A stretch of DNA of 64,000 nt from NCBI GenBank assembly GCA_030531165.1, contig JAUNOI010000004.1, forward strand, positions 1 through 64,000, read 5' to 3'. Below, one piece after another: positions 1 through 7,593 of the stretch (position 1 is the stretch's first letter; the number at the start of each line of letters is the position of its first letter). The translations under genes and the position numbers were made by a program. The DNA comes from Lachnospiraceae bacterium (GTDB lineage: Bacteria > Bacillota > Clostridia > Lachnospirales > Lachnospiraceae). The notes under the pieces were generated by a model. It was not told where the DNA came from, searched no databases, and worked only from the letters and a program-made list of their open reading frames with translations.

Positions 1-18
1 TGTTACTTCTTCCTGCAT
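1..18 (-). CDS. start of a gene running off the left edge
   Basis: An ATG on the minus strand at 16-18 opens a frame reading MQEEVT before the window ends. It is preceded by an AAAGGAGGG ribosome site at the usual distance. Only six codons are visible, so no function can be given. It continues the same minus-strand gene string as the mobile-element genes to its right. Confidence 0.55.
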
Positions 19-87
19 GAATTTCCCTCCTTTCAGCGTATTACGTGCTGTCCCATGTCAAAATCATGATAACCACCACCTTTCCAA

Positions 88-834
88 TTATTTCTCTTCC
101 GGATCTTCAAACAATGCTCGGAAATATTCTTTTCCTTTCGGAGTAATCAGCGTCTGAGAACCCAAGTGTCCATTATTAAAAAAATCCCTGATAATAAACA
201 GGGATTCATTCTTAGGTACCGCATAAGGAAGAAGTGTACCTGACGGACTTCGATATAAAAAGCTGCCTTTTAAAAGAAACTTTACGAATTTCCGCTCAGG
301 TACTCCAATTTCTTTTGCAGTTGTCCGTATATTTGAGCATTCTCCTTTGACCATAAAGTGATCAAAATAATTTGCCTTCGGTTGAAGGTCATTAATCTGA
401 CTCTGCAGTTCTCTATTCCTATTATTCTCATCCAATAACCTTTGCGCAAATTCCAGAAGTATCTCCGGATTATTGCGTACACTTTCCAAAAGATCACTGG
501 ACATATATCCGCCTGTCTTTCGTATTGCTGGTAAAATTTCATCAAATACCCAACTTTCAAAACGCTGTGCGGAGGGTAGATGGCTCTTTGTAATCAGTCG
601 ATACACATCTCCTTCAGGAATAAATGTCATCGTTTGTACTCCACCTGCCGTAAGGGCGCCCTTTTTCAGGGCTCCCTTGCAATGCATATTTATTGCATTT
701 CTTGGTTTGGAATAACCCAGGGCAAAAGCCACATCTGTACCGCAGAACAAAAGTCTTCCCTGATCTTCAATTACCCGAATTGCACCAAACTCGGTATTAT
801 GAAATTCTGTTACTTTACATGTCTCCTGCCCCAT
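88..834 (-). CDS. phage antirepressor-like protein (Bro-N plus KilAC-type C-terminus)
   Basis: The 248-residue protein has an N-terminal Bro-N domain (about residues 10-110), recognisable from the pattern FCGTDVAFALGYSKPRNAI and the FIPEGDVYRLI stretch. A C-terminal region (about 120-240) resembles the ANT/KilAC antirepressor domain, with a helix-turn-helix-like TTAKEIGVPERKFVKFL. Such proteins antagonise phage or ICE repressors or act as accessory DNA-binding regulators. Its start lies inside the end of the upstream 142-residue gene (20-base overlap), so the two are probably co-translated. It sits in the mobile-element string with ssb and parAB. The exact target is unknown. Confidence 0.8.
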   Translation of the reverse strand: MGQETCKVTEFHNTEFGAIRVIEDQGRLLFCGTDVAFALGYSKPRNAINMHCKGALKKGALTAGGVQTMTFIPEGDVYRLITKSHLPSAQRFESWVFDEILPAIRKTGGYMSSDLLESVRNNPEILLEFAQRLLDENNRNRELQSQINDLQPKANYFDHFMVKGECSNIRTTAKEIGVPERKFVKFLLKGSFLYRSPSGTLLPYAVPKNESLFIIRDFFNNGHLGSQTLITPKGKEYFRALFEDPEEK

Positions 835-1243
835 CTTCCGATCCCCCAGTCATAAACCTCATAAAATTATCAATGATCTGATCTCTTGTCGCATTTGCTA
901 CTTCGACAATCAATGCCATAAGATACTCGGACAGATAATCGCTAAATTCATCATCATCCAGAGCTTCGCCCACCATCCATAAGTGTTCTTCGACGCAGGC
1001 AGCCTCTCTTCCAATGACATACGTAATGGATCTTGAAAAATTCGTATCTGAATAAATCAGCCATGCACAAAATATCCGGTTTAAATGAGATTCCATTTCC
1101 CATGTGTTGTCCATTTTCTCTTTCATAATTTTTGCTGTCAGTGCCGCAGTTCTTTGTGCATCCCGGAGGACATTCTCCTCCACCAGGTTTCCTTCACTGT
1201 CAACAAATCCCATTGCAAATAATTCCATAAAATATTTTCTCAT
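815..1243 (-). CDS. hypothetical mobile-element protein, 142 aa
   Basis: I do not recognise this family. The protein is acidic and mostly helical, with no signal peptide, membrane segment or obvious catalytic motif. The C-terminus is glycine- and acid-rich (MTGGSEDGAGDM). The ATG at 1243 has a GGGGGA ribosome site upstream. The gene sits between ssb and the antirepressor gene and overlaps the latter, so it is likely part of the same operon and a small accessory protein of the mobile element. It could be a replication or transfer accessory factor, but nothing in the sequence decides this. Confidence 0.65.
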   Translation of the reverse strand: MRKYFMELFAMGFVDSEGNLVEENVLRDAQRTAALTAKIMKEKMDNTWEMESHLNRIFCAWLIYSDTNFSRSITYVIGREAACVEEHLWMVGEALDDDEFSDYLSEYLMALIVEVANATRDQIIDNFMRFMTGGSEDGAGDM

Positions 1244-1267
1244 GTTCTAAGTCCCCCTTTCTTTTCT

Positions 1268-1681
1268 TTAACGAAATGGCATTTCCTGTTCCATTTCTTC
1301 CGGTATTTCAAAAGGAATGCTTGCCCTTCTTGCAGGCTCAAATCCATCACTGCCAAAATCTCTCTTTGATTTGGATTCAGCAAATTCCATTGTATCCATA
1401 ATGATTTCTGTGAAATAAGATACGGTTCCATTTTCCTCATTTTTCACCTGAGAGATGACCAATTCACCGCAAATAGTAACCTTTGTCCCCTTTTCCAGAT
1501 ACTTCTGTACAAATCCTGCATTGCCTCCGTATGCGGTAATCATAACGACAAATGCTTTATTTGTACGGTTTCTTCTTACTACCAACGGAAACCTTGCCAC
1601 TTCTGTCTCTCCCTTTTGAGTCGTGATTTGCCGGATCTCCGGAGCTTTGGCAAGTCTTCCAATTAATGTAATTGAATTCAT
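1268..1681 (-). CDS. ssb: single-stranded DNA-binding protein
   Basis: The 137-residue protein opens with MNSITLIGRLAKAPEIR, the usual SSB beginning, and carries one OB-fold (about residues 1-105) with the YFTEIIMDTMEF strand typical of the family. A short acidic tail ends in EMPFR, close to the conserved PF tip that recruits replication proteins but with one extra Arg. It coats single-stranded DNA during replication or conjugative transfer. The ATG at 1681 has a perfect AGGAGG site. It is probably element-encoded, as it lies among rep/par genes. A terminator-like hairpin upstream suggests control of read-through into this gene. Confidence 0.9.
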   Translation of the reverse strand: MNSITLIGRLAKAPEIRQITTQKGETEVARFPLVVRRNRTNKAFVVMITAYGGNAGFVQKYLEKGTKVTICGELVISQVKNEENGTVSYFTEIIMDTMEFAESKSKRDFGSDGFEPARRASIPFEIPEEMEQEMPFR

Positions 1682-1718
1682 AAGCTTTTCCTCCTAACCT
1701 TAGCGCATTCTATGCACC

Positions 1719-1748
1719 AAAAAATGAGGAACGGAGTCGAACCGTTCC
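1719..1748 (-). terminator. hairpin plus U-run upstream of ssb (terminator or attenuator)
   Basis: On the minus strand a 7-bp stem GGAACGG/CCGTTCC with loop TTCGACT is followed after three bases by TTTTTT, the form of a rho-independent terminator. It lies only 38 bases before the ssb start. About 10 bases upstream is a second perfect hairpin, GCAGGA-GAAA-TCCTGC (1757-1772), with a GNRA tetraloop. The pair looks like a structured leader that limits transcription into ssb. The TTCGACT loop imitates a tRNA T-arm, but no full tRNA can be folded here. Confidence 0.6.
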
Positions 1749-1913
1749 CCACTCACGCAGGATTTCTCCTGCAATATAGGAAATATAGTATTCGCATTTT
1801 GGCTTGTCTGTACATATACATCTGATCGTCATCATTTCAGATGACCCGGCTGCAAAATAAGCAGTCACAGTCCCCTGTTTCGGCAGAGGTCCTGCACCTT
1901 TCTGGTGGTCTCA

Positions 1914-2000
1914 TTATAAGCTTCGCTCTTCCTGTATCCGATACGGAGTCTTCGCCTGCACGAGCCGGTCATAAATAGAACCGGTAAGCCTGTTAATCAA
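1914..2000 (-). CDS. possible 28-residue leader or small protein
   Basis: A TTG codon at 1998-2000 opens a 28-codon frame ending at TAA 1914-1916. The peptide is basic and includes GSIYDRLVQAKTPYRIQ. The start overlaps the stop of the 70-codon frame upstream (TTGA overlap), and AAAGGAG stands about 10 bases before it, both of which favour translation. The rest of the 1682-1913 stretch holds hairpins but no other gene. Whether it is a real protein cannot be decided from one sequence. Confidence 0.3.
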   Translation of the reverse strand: MINRLTGSIYDRLVQAKTPYRIQEERSL

Positions 2001-2209
2001 GATGTATCAGCTCCTTTAGTTTTCAAGGTGCAGTCGGAAGAACAATGAACCTCTTTCATGTTTGGATTTTTCGCAAATCGGAGGAATTTCTCTTTGCCTT
2101 CCATATACACTGGATTGGGGGTTTTAAATTCGGACATGATTTTCAAAGATTTTTTTGATTTGGCACATTTTCGTGCAAAGAAAAAAGAGAGCCAATGCCC
2201 TCTTTTCAA
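1997..2209 (-). CDS. hypothetical small basic protein, up to 70 aa
   Basis: An open frame of 70 codons (TTG start at 2209) follows the small membrane-protein gene by 12 bases. No clear ribosome site precedes the TTG. An internal ATG (MSEFKTPNPV) may be the true start, giving 46 residues. The C-terminal part, KEVHCSSDCTLKTKGADTS, contains two cysteines. I do not recognise it. Its support is position within the operon and the stop/start overlap with the next small frame. Confidence 0.35.
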   Translation of the reverse strand: MKRGHWLSFFFARKCAKSKKSLKIMSEFKTPNPVYMEGKEKFLRFAKNPNMKEVHCSSDCTLKTKGADTS

Positions 2210-2221
2210 AGAATAGTTTTC

Positions 2222-2527
2222 TTATTCAAATATGAAAGAACGTAATCCACATTGGAGCAGCTTTGTTCCAGTTATTATCCACATCCCAATGTTGGGAATA
2301 AGGATAAATACAGCCGCACATAGTAAATGCATTTTGACTTCCTGCCATGTATATAACTGAAACCCAACGCAACCTAACGCAGTAATTACAGCTACACCTG
2401 CAACCAAATAAAATATCCAGGATGCAAGTCCCACTAAAAACATCCCAAGCGTATTGATCACAGAAACCGCCAGCCAAACCGGGAATGCCAAAATTCTTAA
2501 GGGTAATTTAATCAAAAAGCGCACCAT
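2222..2527 (-). CDS. small integral membrane protein of the mobile element
   Basis: The 101-residue protein is almost entirely hydrophobic, with three or four predicted membrane helices: about residues 10-32, 33-52 and 66-90. A GGAAGG ribosome site precedes the ATG. It has no recognisable catalytic motif. Small hydrophobic proteins of this type are common accessory genes in conjugative elements, but I cannot name this one. It is downstream of repA and of a cluster of palindromic repeats that could form its operator. Confidence 0.6.
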   Translation of the reverse strand: MVRFLIKLPLRILAFPVWLAVSVINTLGMFLVGLASWIFYLVAGVAVITALGCVGFQLYTWQEVKMHLLCAAVFILIPNIGMWIITGTKLLQCGLRSFIFE

Positions 2528-2546
2528 TTTTTATCCCTTCCTTTCT

Positions 2547-2633
2547 TGCCATCAGGCACATGTTTTTTGTCTCACTTCATGCCCACTGGGCACAAGGTTA
2601 TTCTACCTCTTTCTTCGTGCCCACTGGGCACAA
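2547..2633. repeat. palindromic TGCCCA-C-TGGGCA repeats
   Basis: Two exact copies of TGCCCACTGGGCACAA (2580-2595 and 2618-2633) are 38 bases apart. Each core is a perfect 6-bp inverted repeat around one base. A degenerate third copy, TGCCATCAGGCACA, begins at 2547. They fill the gap between the repA downstream part and the small membrane-protein gene. They may be iteron-like binding sites for the replication initiator or operators for the downstream genes. Confidence 0.7.
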
Positions 2634-2666
2634 AGTCATCAGCCACAGTCTCATGGCAGGATAATT

Positions 2667-3146
2667 TTATCCTCCATACATATCATGACGTACCTCTGCA
2701 TCATAAAACTGGTTAATCGTAACGGGAGCATTATATAAAACTGTTAACATATACTGACGGATATTCTTTACTTTGGTGGTATTCTTGCTTAAGCTGAAAA
2801 ATACATACTGTATATGCTCATACCCCACCTTCAAAAGTCTGTTCTTTACCACCTGAGCAGGCATAGCTTCCCCATTAATTTGCAGATATTTTTTTGTAGT
2901 ACAAATTGCATCCAGCATCAGTTCCACCAGTTCTTCTACACTTTCTGGCTTATAGCTCTGACAAAGAATGTCGTATTCGATATTTTCACAAATGATTTGA
3001 CGATATGCATACCTCTCATCCATCTTATCCACATCATTCCTGTCATGATGGATAGAAGGATATGATTCAGTCTTACTTGATTCATTATCGTTATATTCAG
3101 TATTATTACAGTTTGCTTTTGAAACTTCTTGAAGTTTGTTTTTCAA
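2667..3146 (-). CDS. C-terminal part of a split RepA-type replication initiator
   Basis: The 159-residue frame has a polar Asn/Ser/Asp-rich N-terminal stretch and then a helical domain from about residue 45 (RQIICENIEYDIL onward) that resembles the C-terminal domain (DUF6017) of RepA_N initiators in Clostridia. In typical family members this domain is joined to the winged-helix domain, which here is in the overlapping frame upstream. The only start is a TTG without a good ribosome site. The frame is therefore best read as the downstream half of repA separated by a frameshift, although coupled re-initiation is possible. Confidence 0.6.
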   Translation of the reverse strand: MKNKLQEVSKANCNNTEYNDNESSKTESYPSIHHDRNDVDKMDERYAYRQIICENIEYDILCQSYKPESVEELVELMLDAICTTKKYLQINGEAMPAQVVKNRLLKVGYEHIQYVFFSLSKNTTKVKNIRQYMLTVLYNAPVTINQFYDAEVRHDMYGG

Positions 3147-3633
3147 ACTTCTGCGTATTTACAGCGTTTTCTGGCATATTTTCTTCAAAATTGCAAGGTA
3201 TCTGTTCCTCATATTCCGGATCATCTGTTTCGATTTCCATTTCTGCAGGCTCGTCTGGATATTCACGGAGGCTGAAATTCTTCACATAAATGACATTTGC
3301 TTTACCAAGCCCAAGTCTTTTCTTCTCAATCAGACCAATCCCTGTTTCCTGATCCAGTTCTTTCAGGCAGTTAACCGCTTTATTCCTTCCGCAGTTCAGC
3401 ATTTCCATAATTTCTTCCACAGAAAAAAAGATATATACTCTGTCTTCCTCATCCAGCCAGCGATTTTTTATTGAAAGCGACATCCGATCTAACATAAGAC
3501 CATACAGTACCTTTGCCTCACAGGAGAGATTTTTGAAATATTCACTTGTAAACAACAACTTGGGAATCCGATAGAACTGATACATATCGCCTTCCATTCC
3601 CTGAAAATAGCTAAATGTTGCTCTAATACTCAT
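3106..3633 (-). CDS. replication initiator RepA, N-terminal winged-helix part
   Basis: The 175-residue protein matches the RepA_N initiator family: FYRIPKLLFTSEYFKNLS followed by EAKVLYGLMLDRMSLS and a helix-turn-helix region around EEIMEMLNCGRNKAVNCLKEL. It would bind the element's origin and start plasmid-like replication of the excised circle. The ATG has a GGGAGG site. It ends early (FKSKL) where intact homologues continue into a further domain. That domain lies in the +1 frame downstream, overlapping by 41 bases, within two imperfect copies of an 18-base repeat beginning AAGTTT. Confidence 0.75.
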   Translation of the reverse strand: MSIRATFSYFQGMEGDMYQFYRIPKLLFTSEYFKNLSCEAKVLYGLMLDRMSLSIKNRWLDEEDRVYIFFSVEEIMEMLNCGRNKAVNCLKELDQETGIGLIEKKRLGLGKANVIYVKNFSLREYPDEPAEMEIETDDPEYEEQIPCNFEENMPENAVNTQKFEKQTSRSFKSKL

Positions 3634-3657
3634 GAATCTCCCTCCCTTCTTTTTCCG

Positions 3658-4524
3658 CTATTTATTCTTATTACTCCATTCCTCCAGCAACTCAATAATT
3701 ACGGTACGCATCTTTTGCTCATCATAGTCAGGAGTAAAATACTTGTTGATCTCATTTTGCTTTAAAGTAAAGGTTCTTGCCCTTCTTTTTTCTCCCATTA
3801 TCAAAAGCCGTAGGATATCTTTCGTTAATGTCTTTTCTTCGCTTCTGATTTTTATTTTTTTCGCCTGTTCAAGACTTGGATATTTCCCTGTAGTATTATG
3901 AATCTCCTCCAGCCAGATCTGTTCGGATGGCTCCAGATATGAAAGCTCCACTCCAGTCTGGATGCCCATAAGATCCTTGTCCACTGCATCCAAAATCGGT
4001 TTACGCAGATAAGTCAGCCTGACATAACGGTACACCTGCCTTGCACTGTCTTTTCCCGCTTTACCGATGGTTTCAGCTGAAATCCCTCCGCTGACACCCT
4101 GATGGTTCATTGCCTGCATTTTCATCTTGTATGCAAACGCCTTTTCACTTGGAAGGATATGTTCTCTTTGCAGATTGCTGTCTACCATTGCCCGAACGGC
4201 ATCATCATCACTCATTTCCCGAATAATGACCGGAACCTGCGTCAAGCCTACAAGAACAGCTGCATGTTTTCTTCTGTGACCGGATACAATCTCATATCCT
4301 CCTTTTTTCGACGGACGCACCAGCAGAGCAGTTAATACCCCCTGTGTTTTTATGCTTTCTACCAGTTCATTCATCTCGTCATCATCGTTAACATGAAAAG
4401 GATGATTCACAAAATCCCGCAGCTGACCGATTGGAATTTCCTGAATATCATCTTTTGATACAGCTCCACCAATAAGGTCATCATAAGAAGTCAATTTTAT
4501 CTTCGATGCACTTCTACTCTTCAT
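3658..4524 (-). CDS. parB: ParB-family partition protein
   Basis: The 288-residue protein carries the ParB N-terminal CTPase/nuclease-like domain (about residues 25-125), with the conserved GHRRKHAA box and NLQREHILPSEKAFAYKMKM. A central helix-turn-helix region and a C-terminal dimerisation region follow. It would bind centromere-like sites and act with the ParA encoded immediately upstream. The genes overlap by 11 bases. Together they stabilise the element when it replicates outside the chromosome. Confidence 0.9.
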   Translation of the reverse strand: MKSRSASKIKLTSYDDLIGGAVSKDDIQEIPIGQLRDFVNHPFHVNDDDEMNELVESIKTQGVLTALLVRPSKKGGYEIVSGHRRKHAAVLVGLTQVPVIIREMSDDDAVRAMVDSNLQREHILPSEKAFAYKMKMQAMNHQGVSGGISAETIGKAGKDSARQVYRYVRLTYLRKPILDAVDKDLMGIQTGVELSYLEPSEQIWLEEIHNTTGKYPSLEQAKKIKIRSEEKTLTKDILRLLIMGEKRRARTFTLKQNEINKYFTPDYDEQKMRTVIIELLEEWSNKNK

Positions 4525-5320
4525 CTGAAAGCACCTCCTGAGTCAGATACTGATATGCTTCTGCAACTTTACCTCTGGGATCATGACGAAAAATACTGAC
4601 CCCCTCTGCACTAATTTCAGCAGCACGGACAGAAAACGGTATGTTATGAGTGAAAATCCGAATCTGACTTCCATAGGTATCGTGAATTAATTCTGTAATA
4701 TCCCGTGCATAGGTGGTTCGTCTATCTACCATGGTGATCAATATTCCTTCAATGGAAAGCCCTCTGTTCAGCTGTCTTCGTACCTTACCGATTGTCCGGA
4801 TCAGATCCTCCAATCCCTTTACCGGAAGATAGGCTGCCTGAACCGGAATAAGTACCGCATCCGCACATGCAAGTGCATTAATGGTAAGCATTCCCAGAGA
4901 TGGCATACAGTCGATTAGTACATAATCGTACAGATTTTTTACCTGATCAATATACTGTCGGAGTACCAGTTCCCTGCTCATAAAATTCACCAATGACACT
5001 TCCATACCAGCAAGCTCGATATTTGCCGGAAGCAAATCAATCCCCTCTTCGTGGCGAAGAATCCCCAGAGAGTCGTCAAATGTTTCCTCATTTACAATTT
5101 TCATAAGAATTGTAGCCAGTGTAACATTCAACTCATCGGGATTGTGATAGCCAAGACTTGCCGTCATGCTTCCCTGCGGATCATTGTCAACTACTAAAAC
5201 ACGCTTTCCCTCTCTGGCCAGTCCCACTGCCAGATTTACACAACTGGTGGTTTTACCCACACCGCCTTTTTGCGAACATAAAGCCAGTACCTTGCAGTCA
5301 TTACTTACTGTTTCTTTCAT
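4514..5320 (-). CDS. parA: ParA/Soj-type partition ATPase
   Basis: The 268-residue protein has the deviant Walker A motif KGGVGKTT near residue 18, the ParA signature VVDNDPQGS, and Walker B-like VLIDCMPSLG. Its length is normal for Soj/MinD-type ATPases of plasmids and ICEs. It forms an ATP-dependent gradient on DNA that moves ParB-bound copies apart. The ATG at 5320 has a GGAGG site nine bases upstream and lies inside the end of the preceding gene, so parA, parB and the ribbon-helix-helix gene are one unit. Confidence 0.93.
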   Translation of the reverse strand: MKETVSNDCKVLALCSQKGGVGKTTSCVNLAVGLAREGKRVLVVDNDPQGSMTASLGYHNPDELNVTLATILMKIVNEETFDDSLGILRHEEGIDLLPANIELAGMEVSLVNFMSRELVLRQYIDQVKNLYDYVLIDCMPSLGMLTINALACADAVLIPVQAAYLPVKGLEDLIRTIGKVRRQLNRGLSIEGILITMVDRRTTYARDITELIHDTYGSQIRIFTHNIPFSVRAAEISAEGVSIFRHDPRGKVAEAYQYLTQEVLSDEE

Positions 5321-5684
5321 TGTCTTTTTCCTCCCACAAATATTTTGATCCCTTCAACATCCACATCATTGCATCTAAAAATGCAAGAAATCTTTCCGTC
5401 ATGCTTTCCATCCCCTGCTCTGATAAGTCAGGGCTATCCTTTTTTATGTCTTTGGACACTTCTTCAAGGACGGTGTACATTTCACGAGCCTCTGATCTGA
5501 GAATTTCCAGGTTTTCCCGCTTTCCCACCACACAAACATGGTTATAGATACAGGAGCGGACAATATAATCCTGTTTTTTCATGCCACTTGCCTTTACCCT
5601 TTCATTGATGACCTGCTGTTCATAAGGTGTAACCCGGAATGCAATTGTCGGTTTATTGTGTTTCCCATGTCTGTCACTTGCCAT
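5301..5684 (-). CDS. ribbon-helix-helix protein, MobC-like
   Basis: The N-terminal 50 residues show a ribbon-helix-helix fold like that of MobC relaxosome accessory proteins (TIAFRVTPYEQQVINERVKA, then GMKKQDYIV). The rest (127 residues in all) is helical. Such proteins bind near an origin of transfer or act as repressors of partition operons. It has an AGGAGG site, overlaps the short integrase upstream and parA downstream, and may regulate the par genes instead of mobilisation. No relaxase is visible in this window. Confidence 0.65.
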   Translation of the reverse strand: MASDRHGKHNKPTIAFRVTPYEQQVINERVKASGMKKQDYIVRSCIYNHVCVVGKRENLEILRSEAREMYTVLEEVSKDIKKDSPDLSEQGMESMTERFLAFLDAMMWMLKGSKYLWEEKDNERNSK

Positions 5685-6327
5685 TTCTAAGTACCTCCTT
5701 TTTCATTTTCTGCTCAGTATGTATTTCATTCAGTAACTTCACTGCAACACGTTTTTTAGGCACATGATCGCCATATGCTTCTACGTACTGCCAATTCATG
5801 CGCAATGTACCAAGCCTTTCCCACCGCTCATATGACGGTACGCCTATTGCCTCAAGCATTTTTTCATGACTTTGCCTTATCCGATGAAGCTGAATTTTTT
5901 TAACCCCAGTTTGTTCAATTCCATGATTCAAATGATATGCCAGTCTTCTGTCAGTAAAACAAAACAGTCTCTTATCTGGACTTTGATTCACATGACTGTG
6001 GATGTACTCATTCAACTCATTTACCAGAAATTCCGGCATTGTAATCATTCTGTTACTGGCAACGGTTTTGGTATTAACAAACTTCCCTTCGCCTGCAACG
6101 ACCTGAAATGATTTATTGATATTGATAATACCGCTCTCAATATTTACGTCCTGATACAATAATCCGAGCAATTCACCAACACGTATTCCTGTCCAATACA
6201 GCATTTCAAATGCCATTCCTTCTTCCGTCCTTACATCAAAAACAGAAATAAACTTCTCATATTCTTCCATTGTCCATGTTTCTTCCGGAAGCAGTTTTCT
6301 CATGTTTCCTCTATGCATTTTCATCAT
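5674..6327 (-). CDS. short tyrosine-recombinase paralogue, catalytically altered
   Basis: The 217-residue protein aligns with the catalytic half of the integrase encoded just upstream (shared LYWTGIRVGELL, INKSFQ, ITMPEFLV) but has no arm-binding or core-binding domain. The first Arg (GIRVGE) and the HxxR pair (LHRIRQSH) are kept. The region that should hold the second His is RLGTLRMNW where the neighbour has RLGHEKVET, and the expected nucleophile falls in VEAYGDH. It overlaps the integrase by 17 bases. It may be a decayed duplicate or an accessory that pairs with the full enzyme. Confidence 0.75.
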   Translation of the reverse strand: MMKMHRGNMRKLLPEETWTMEEYEKFISVFDVRTEEGMAFEMLYWTGIRVGELLGLLYQDVNIESGIININKSFQVVAGEGKFVNTKTVASNRMITMPEFLVNELNEYIHSHVNQSPDKRLFCFTDRRLAYHLNHGIEQTGVKKIQLHRIRQSHEKMLEAIGVPSYERWERLGTLRMNWQYVEAYGDHVPKKRVAVKLLNEIHTEQKMKKEVLRNGK

Positions 6328-7393
6328 CTCCTTTACTTTCCTTATCTTTGTATTTCATATCAAGCAGCCCTGCCAATTTGCTCTGGGTCGATGGATACAG
6401 GTGGGAATAGGTATTTAATGTTGTTTCTACCTTTTCATGTCCCAGACGTTCCGCAATCTCCAGCGGAGCAACGCCCATATCCACCAGCATACTCGCATGG
6501 GAATGCCTGAGATCGTGCAAGCGAATTCTCTTTACTCCCGATTTTTCAATTCCGTTGACCATACAATGTTCCATATATGATTTTGTAAAACGGAACAGCC
6601 TTTCGTGCTTCATAATTCCGTACAGATGACTGCAGTACTCCTGAAATTCCTCAACAAGAAAATCCGGAAGTGTAATTACCCTGATACTTTTAGGAGTCTT
6701 AGGTCTGGTAATTACATCTTTTCCTTTTAATCTCTGATAAGATTTATTGATAGAAACCGTTTTTTCCTCAAGATTGATATCATTATAAGTTAATGCCAAA
6801 AGCTCCCCGATTCTCATCCCCGTCCAGTACAGAAACTGAAATGCCATCTTCGCCTCCGGTTTATCATCTACTGTTTCAAGAAAAGCCTCAAATTCATCCT
6901 GCATCCAAAAATCCTTCGGTTCTCCTTTGCTTTTCCCGATACTGCCTGCTTTCCTGCAAGGATTATCTTTCAGGTTGTAATACCGCACAGCATAATTAAA
7001 AATTGCTCCCAGCTGGCAGTTGATTGTTTTCAGATATGTCTCTGAATAATTCTGCTTTAACAACTCGTTCTGCCAGTTTCTGATATCTGCAACTGTAATC
7101 TCACTTAAAACCTTATGCTCAAAATATGGCTTGATTTTCAGATCGATAATATAACGTTTTGTGTACATGGTATTTTCACGCAACCGGACTTCCATATCTT
7201 TGTAATAGAGCTCAAGGAAATTACCAAACTCGATGTCAACGCTCTGCGTCTGCTGCTGAAGGAAATCCCTTTCCCACTCTTTTGCTTCTCCCTTTGTCCG
7301 AAAACCACGTTTCTGTTTTCTCTTCCGGTTTCCCTGCCAGTCCCTGTAATATACCTGTACTTTCCAATTTTTTCCTTCTTTATATACTCCCAT
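6311..7393 (-). CDS. int: tyrosine-type site-specific integrase
   Basis: The 360-residue protein is a complete Tn916/phage-type integrase. It has an N-terminal arm-DNA-binding domain (about 1-55, with WKVQVYYRDWQGNRKRK), a SAM-like core-binding domain (about 60-160), and a catalytic domain with Arg in GMRIGELL, HDLRHSH, GHEKVE and the nucleophilic Tyr in LNTYSHLYP. It would integrate and excise the element, most likely at the 3' end of the nearby guaA. It is preceded by three small helix-turn-helix genes that probably include the excisionase. Confidence 0.95.
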   Translation of the reverse strand: MGVYKEGKNWKVQVYYRDWQGNRKRKQKRGFRTKGEAKEWERDFLQQQTQSVDIEFGNFLELYYKDMEVRLRENTMYTKRYIIDLKIKPYFEHKVLSEITVADIRNWQNELLKQNYSETYLKTINCQLGAIFNYAVRYYNLKDNPCRKAGSIGKSKGEPKDFWMQDEFEAFLETVDDKPEAKMAFQFLYWTGMRIGELLALTYNDINLEEKTVSINKSYQRLKGKDVITRPKTPKSIRVITLPDFLVEEFQEYCSHLYGIMKHERLFRFTKSYMEHCMVNGIEKSGVKRIRLHDLRHSHASMLVDMGVAPLEIAERLGHEKVETTLNTYSHLYPSTQSKLAGLLDMKYKDKESKGDDENA

Positions 7394-7395
7394 TG

Positions 7396-7593
7396 CTATT
7401 CCTCCACCTTCATGCCATAAATCTTCTCGGCAAGAAATTTTGTTGATATTTTTCCAGGAATGACCAGAAATCCTCTTTCTTTCAGTTCCTCGTTGTAGCC
7501 TTTCATGATTTTATATGCAAAGGCTTTCGATACTCCCAACACTGCACAAACATCATCTACGTTCATATACATTTTTTCCTGTGTCATACTCAT
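7396..7593 (-). CDS. excisionase-like helix-turn-helix protein (copy 3 of 3)
   Basis: This 65-residue protein has an MNVDDVCAVLGVSKAFAYKIM helix-turn-helix near residues 10-30 followed by GFLVIPGKISTKFLAEKIYG, the same plan as its two upstream neighbours. Its ATG overlaps the TGA of the preceding gene (ATGA), and the integrase starts just downstream of it. The size, position next to int and winged-HTH pattern fit an excisionase or recombination directionality factor, though a small repressor is also possible. Confidence 0.7.
   Translation of the reverse strand: MSMTQEKMYMNVDDVCAVLGVSKAFAYKIMKGYNEELKERGFLVIPGKISTKFLAEKIYGMKVEE

Noticed and set aside
1240..1440. 66-codon minus-strand frame overlapping ssb
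   Set aside because: It lies inside the C-terminal half of ssb in another frame, has no ribosome site and no recognisable product.
1719..1800. tRNA-like T-arm (GGTTCGACTCC pattern) before ssb on the minus strand
   Set aside because: No acceptor, D or anticodon arm can be folded in the right spacing and there is no CCA-like end. The hairpin is better read as a terminator.
2547..2633. CRISPR array
   Set aside because: Only two to three 16-base palindromes with unequal spacing and no cas genes nearby.
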